A stretch of DNA of 5,676 bases from an uncultured Clostridia bacterium (GTDB lineage: Bacteria > Bacillota > Clostridia > Oscillospirales > QAKW01), in contig CALXGU010000109.1 in the NCBI GenBank assembly GCA_944387905.1, positions 1 through 5,676 of the forward strand. The letters are read 5' to 3'. Position 1 is the stretch's first letter; each line of letters begins with the position of its first letter. This document shows, piece after piece, positions 4,354-5,676 of the stretch. The notes below the pieces were generated by a model that was not told the origin of the DNA, searched no databases, and worked only from the letters and a program-made list of their open reading frames with translations. A program made the position numbers and the translations under genes.

Positions 4354-5460
4354 ATGCTTACAATCATTGCATCGCCCGGGAGCTATATACAGGGACCCGG
4401 TCAGATAAGCAGGCTTTACGGATGCTGCTTGAAGCTCGGCTGTAAAAGAGCGTATATAATTATTGATAAATTCATTTATGAAAACTACAAGGAGAATATA
4501 AGCTCCGGTTTTGAAGCGGCGGGAGCGGGCTTTGAAATGTCGGTATTTTCAGGGGAATGCAGTGAACGGGAAATAGAAAGACACTGTAAATCCATCGGTG
4601 AGTGCGATATAATCATCGGTATCGGCGGAGGTAAAACACTAGATTGCGCAAAAGCCGCTGCATACCGTCTGCAGCTGCAGACGGTTATAGTACCCACAGC
4701 CGCATCAAGCGACGCGCCGTGCAGCCGGCTGTCTGTACTGTATAATGATGACGGCAGTTTCGACAAGTATCTGCCACTGCCTAAAAATCCGGATATTGTC
4801 GTGGCAGACACACAGATAATCGCACAAGCTCCGGCACGGTTTCTGGCATCCGGTATGGGTGACGCTCTTGCGACATATTATGAGGCTCGGGCATGTCTCA
4901 GATCCTCAAGTCAAACGATGGCGGGAGGAAAGTGTTCCATGGCCGCTGTCACTCTTGCAAAGCTTTGCCGTGACACTCTGCTGACGGACGGTAGAAAAGC
5001 GCTGCTGTCAGTCAAGCAAAAATGCTGTACGCCCGCACTGGAAAGGATAGTTGAGGCAAACACGTATCTGAGCGGAATCGGCTTTGAAAGCGGAGGACTT
5101 GCGGCGGCCCATGCCGTCCATAACGGTCTGACATCTCTAAATGAATGTCATCATATGCTCCACGGCGAAAAAGTAACTTTCGGGGTATTGACTCAGCTTG
5201 CGCTTGAAAATGCTTCCGATGAAGAATTTGAAAAAATAGTGCTTTTCTGCAGAAAAATAGGTCTGCCGACAACACTTTATGAGCTCGGTCTTGCCAATGT
5301 CGATGATGAACGACTTTTATCAGCCGCAAAACTGGCGTGTTCCGATCAGGATACTATGTCAAATATGCCTTTTGAAATTTCACCAGCCGATGTACTGGCT
5401 GCTATGAGACTTGCGGACTCGATTTCCCGCAGTATCCAGCAGGGCAGATGTGATAAGTAG
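4354..5460 (+). CDS. gldA: NAD-dependent glycerol dehydrogenase (iron/zinc alcohol dehydrogenase fold)
   Basis: GldA oxidises glycerol to dihydroxyacetone with NAD+ in the cytosol (EC 1.1.1.6 family); related members use other small diols. The 368 residues match the usual 365-370. The N-terminal SPGSYIQGPG (7-16) is characteristic. NAD binding is by IGIGGGKTLDCAK (88-100) and PTAASSDAPCSRLSVLY (114-130), where D120 matches the conserved Asp near substrate. By alignment from memory to the Bacillus stearothermophilus enzyme (Asp173, His256, His274), the metal ligands are D170 in SGMGDALATYYEA, H253 in GLAAAHAVHNGL and H270 in HHMLHGEKV. All are present, though the two histidines lie one residue closer than in that enzyme. 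The frame is intact and no membrane or export signal is seen. No dihydroxyacetone kinase genes are adjacent in the window, so the product's fate is unknown here. Family assignment is strong, substrate moderately sure. Confidence 0.93.
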   Translation: MLTIIASPGSYIQGPGQISRLYGCCLKLGCKRAYIIIDKFIYENYKENISSGFEAAGAGFEMSVFSGECSEREIERHCKSIGECDIIIGIGGGKTLDCAKAAAYRLQLQTVIVPTAASSDAPCSRLSVLYNDDGSFDKYLPLPKNPDIVVADTQIIAQAPARFLASGMGDALATYYEARACLRSSSQTMAGGKCSMAAVTLAKLCRDTLLTDGRKALLSVKQKCCTPALERIVEANTYLSGIGFESGGLAAAHAVHNGLTSLNECHHMLHGEKVTFGVLTQLALENASDEEFEKIVLFCRKIGLPTTLYELGLANVDDERLLSAAKLACSDQDTMSNMPFEISPADVLAAMRLADSISRSIQQGRCDK

Positions 5461-5470
5461 CTTTATTCAA

Positions 5471-5581
5471 ACGCCGCTTATCAAAGAATACTCCAAAGAA
5501 AAAATCCGCTTGCCAGAAAAAATATACGCCGCTTATCAAAGAATACTCCAAAGAAAAAATCCGCTTGCCAGAAAAAAATAT
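5471..5581. repeat. Perfect 55-bp direct tandem duplication after gldA
   Basis: The unit beginning ACGCCGCTTATCAAAG starts at 5471 and again at 5526. The copies are identical except for one extra A in the terminal A-run of the second. The first starts 10 bp after the gldA stop. Because 55 is not a multiple of three and the DNA is A-rich, coding is unlikely. The identity suggests a recent duplication. TGATAAG at the gldA stop (5451-5457) is complementary to CTTATCA in the first copy (5477-5483), a possible small 3' hairpin. Confidence 0.93.
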
Positions 5582-5610
5582 AAATACTGAGAGTGCCCGT
5601 GATATTTTAA

Positions 5611-5655
5611 GACTTTTGACTGCGCCGAATCATACCAAATTCTGAAAAGTCAAAA
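5611..5655. repeat. Small inverted repeat near the right edge
   Basis: GACTTTTGAC (5611-5620) is complementary in two overlapping registers to AAAAGTCAAAA (5645-5655), with arms of 7 bp and about 27 nt between them. TGCGC follows the left arm directly and the right arm after 3 nt, so there is also a short direct-repeat component. The function is unclear. No convincing terminator for gldA is seen otherwise. Confidence 0.4.
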
Positions 5656-5676
5656 CCTGCGCATTATTTCTGTACC

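Noticed and set aside
5630..5676. Possible C-terminal end of a minus-strand gene entering from the right (15 codons then TGA)
   Set aside because: Too short to recognise or to test for coding bias; an open frame this short is expected by chance.

Overview
The window looks like chromosomal DNA of a low-to-moderate GC Firmicute, most likely a class Clostridia / Eubacteriales (Ruminococcaceae/Oscillospiraceae-like) bacterium. The grounds are the dnaA-dnaN gene pair, AAGGAG-type ribosome binding sites, sigma-A-type promoters, and the style of the DnaA, DnaN and FAD-dependent dehydrogenase proteins. It covers the replication origin region. I cannot name a genus from sequence alone.

Left part (1-2199, minus strand): the 5' two-thirds of dnaN (beta sliding clamp, cut by the window edge), a 220-bp AT-rich spacer, and a complete dnaA. 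The spacer has the architecture of a Firmicute unwinding region. Reading in the gene direction (right to left), it holds repeated 9-mers that look like divergent DnaA boxes (TTTTAAACA and TTTTCAACA instead of TTATCCACA), then a run of trinucleotides matching the DnaA-trio element, then dnaN. The DnaA protein has unusual residues at positions that contact DNA bases in E. coli DnaA (Asn for Asp433, Ser for Pro423, Ser for Thr435), so box and protein may have co-diverged.

Middle (2200-3830): an AT-rich divergent promoter region. A good extended -10 promoter drives dnaA leftward, and a TAGACA-17-TATAAT promoter drives rightward a complete FAD-dependent dehydrogenase of the COG2509 type with an N-terminal four-cysteine cluster. 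A perfect 26-bp palindrome after its stop codon is the likely terminator. The rpmH gene often found beside dnaA is not here.

Right part (3830-5676): a gene-free stretch containing three 83-bp GC-rich tandem units plus a partial fourth, each rich in short inverted repeats. A complete glycerol dehydrogenase gene (gldA) follows, then a perfect 55-bp tandem duplication starting 10 bp after its stop, then about 95 bp with small repeats and no convincing gene.

If replication starts in the dnaA-dnaN spacer, both rightward genes run with the fork and only dnaA opposes it, as in Bacillus subtilis. The two metabolic genes have no evident functional link to replication. I see no new multi-gene system. 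The most interesting points are the non-standard DnaA box set paired with an altered DnaA recognition helix, and the 83-bp array.
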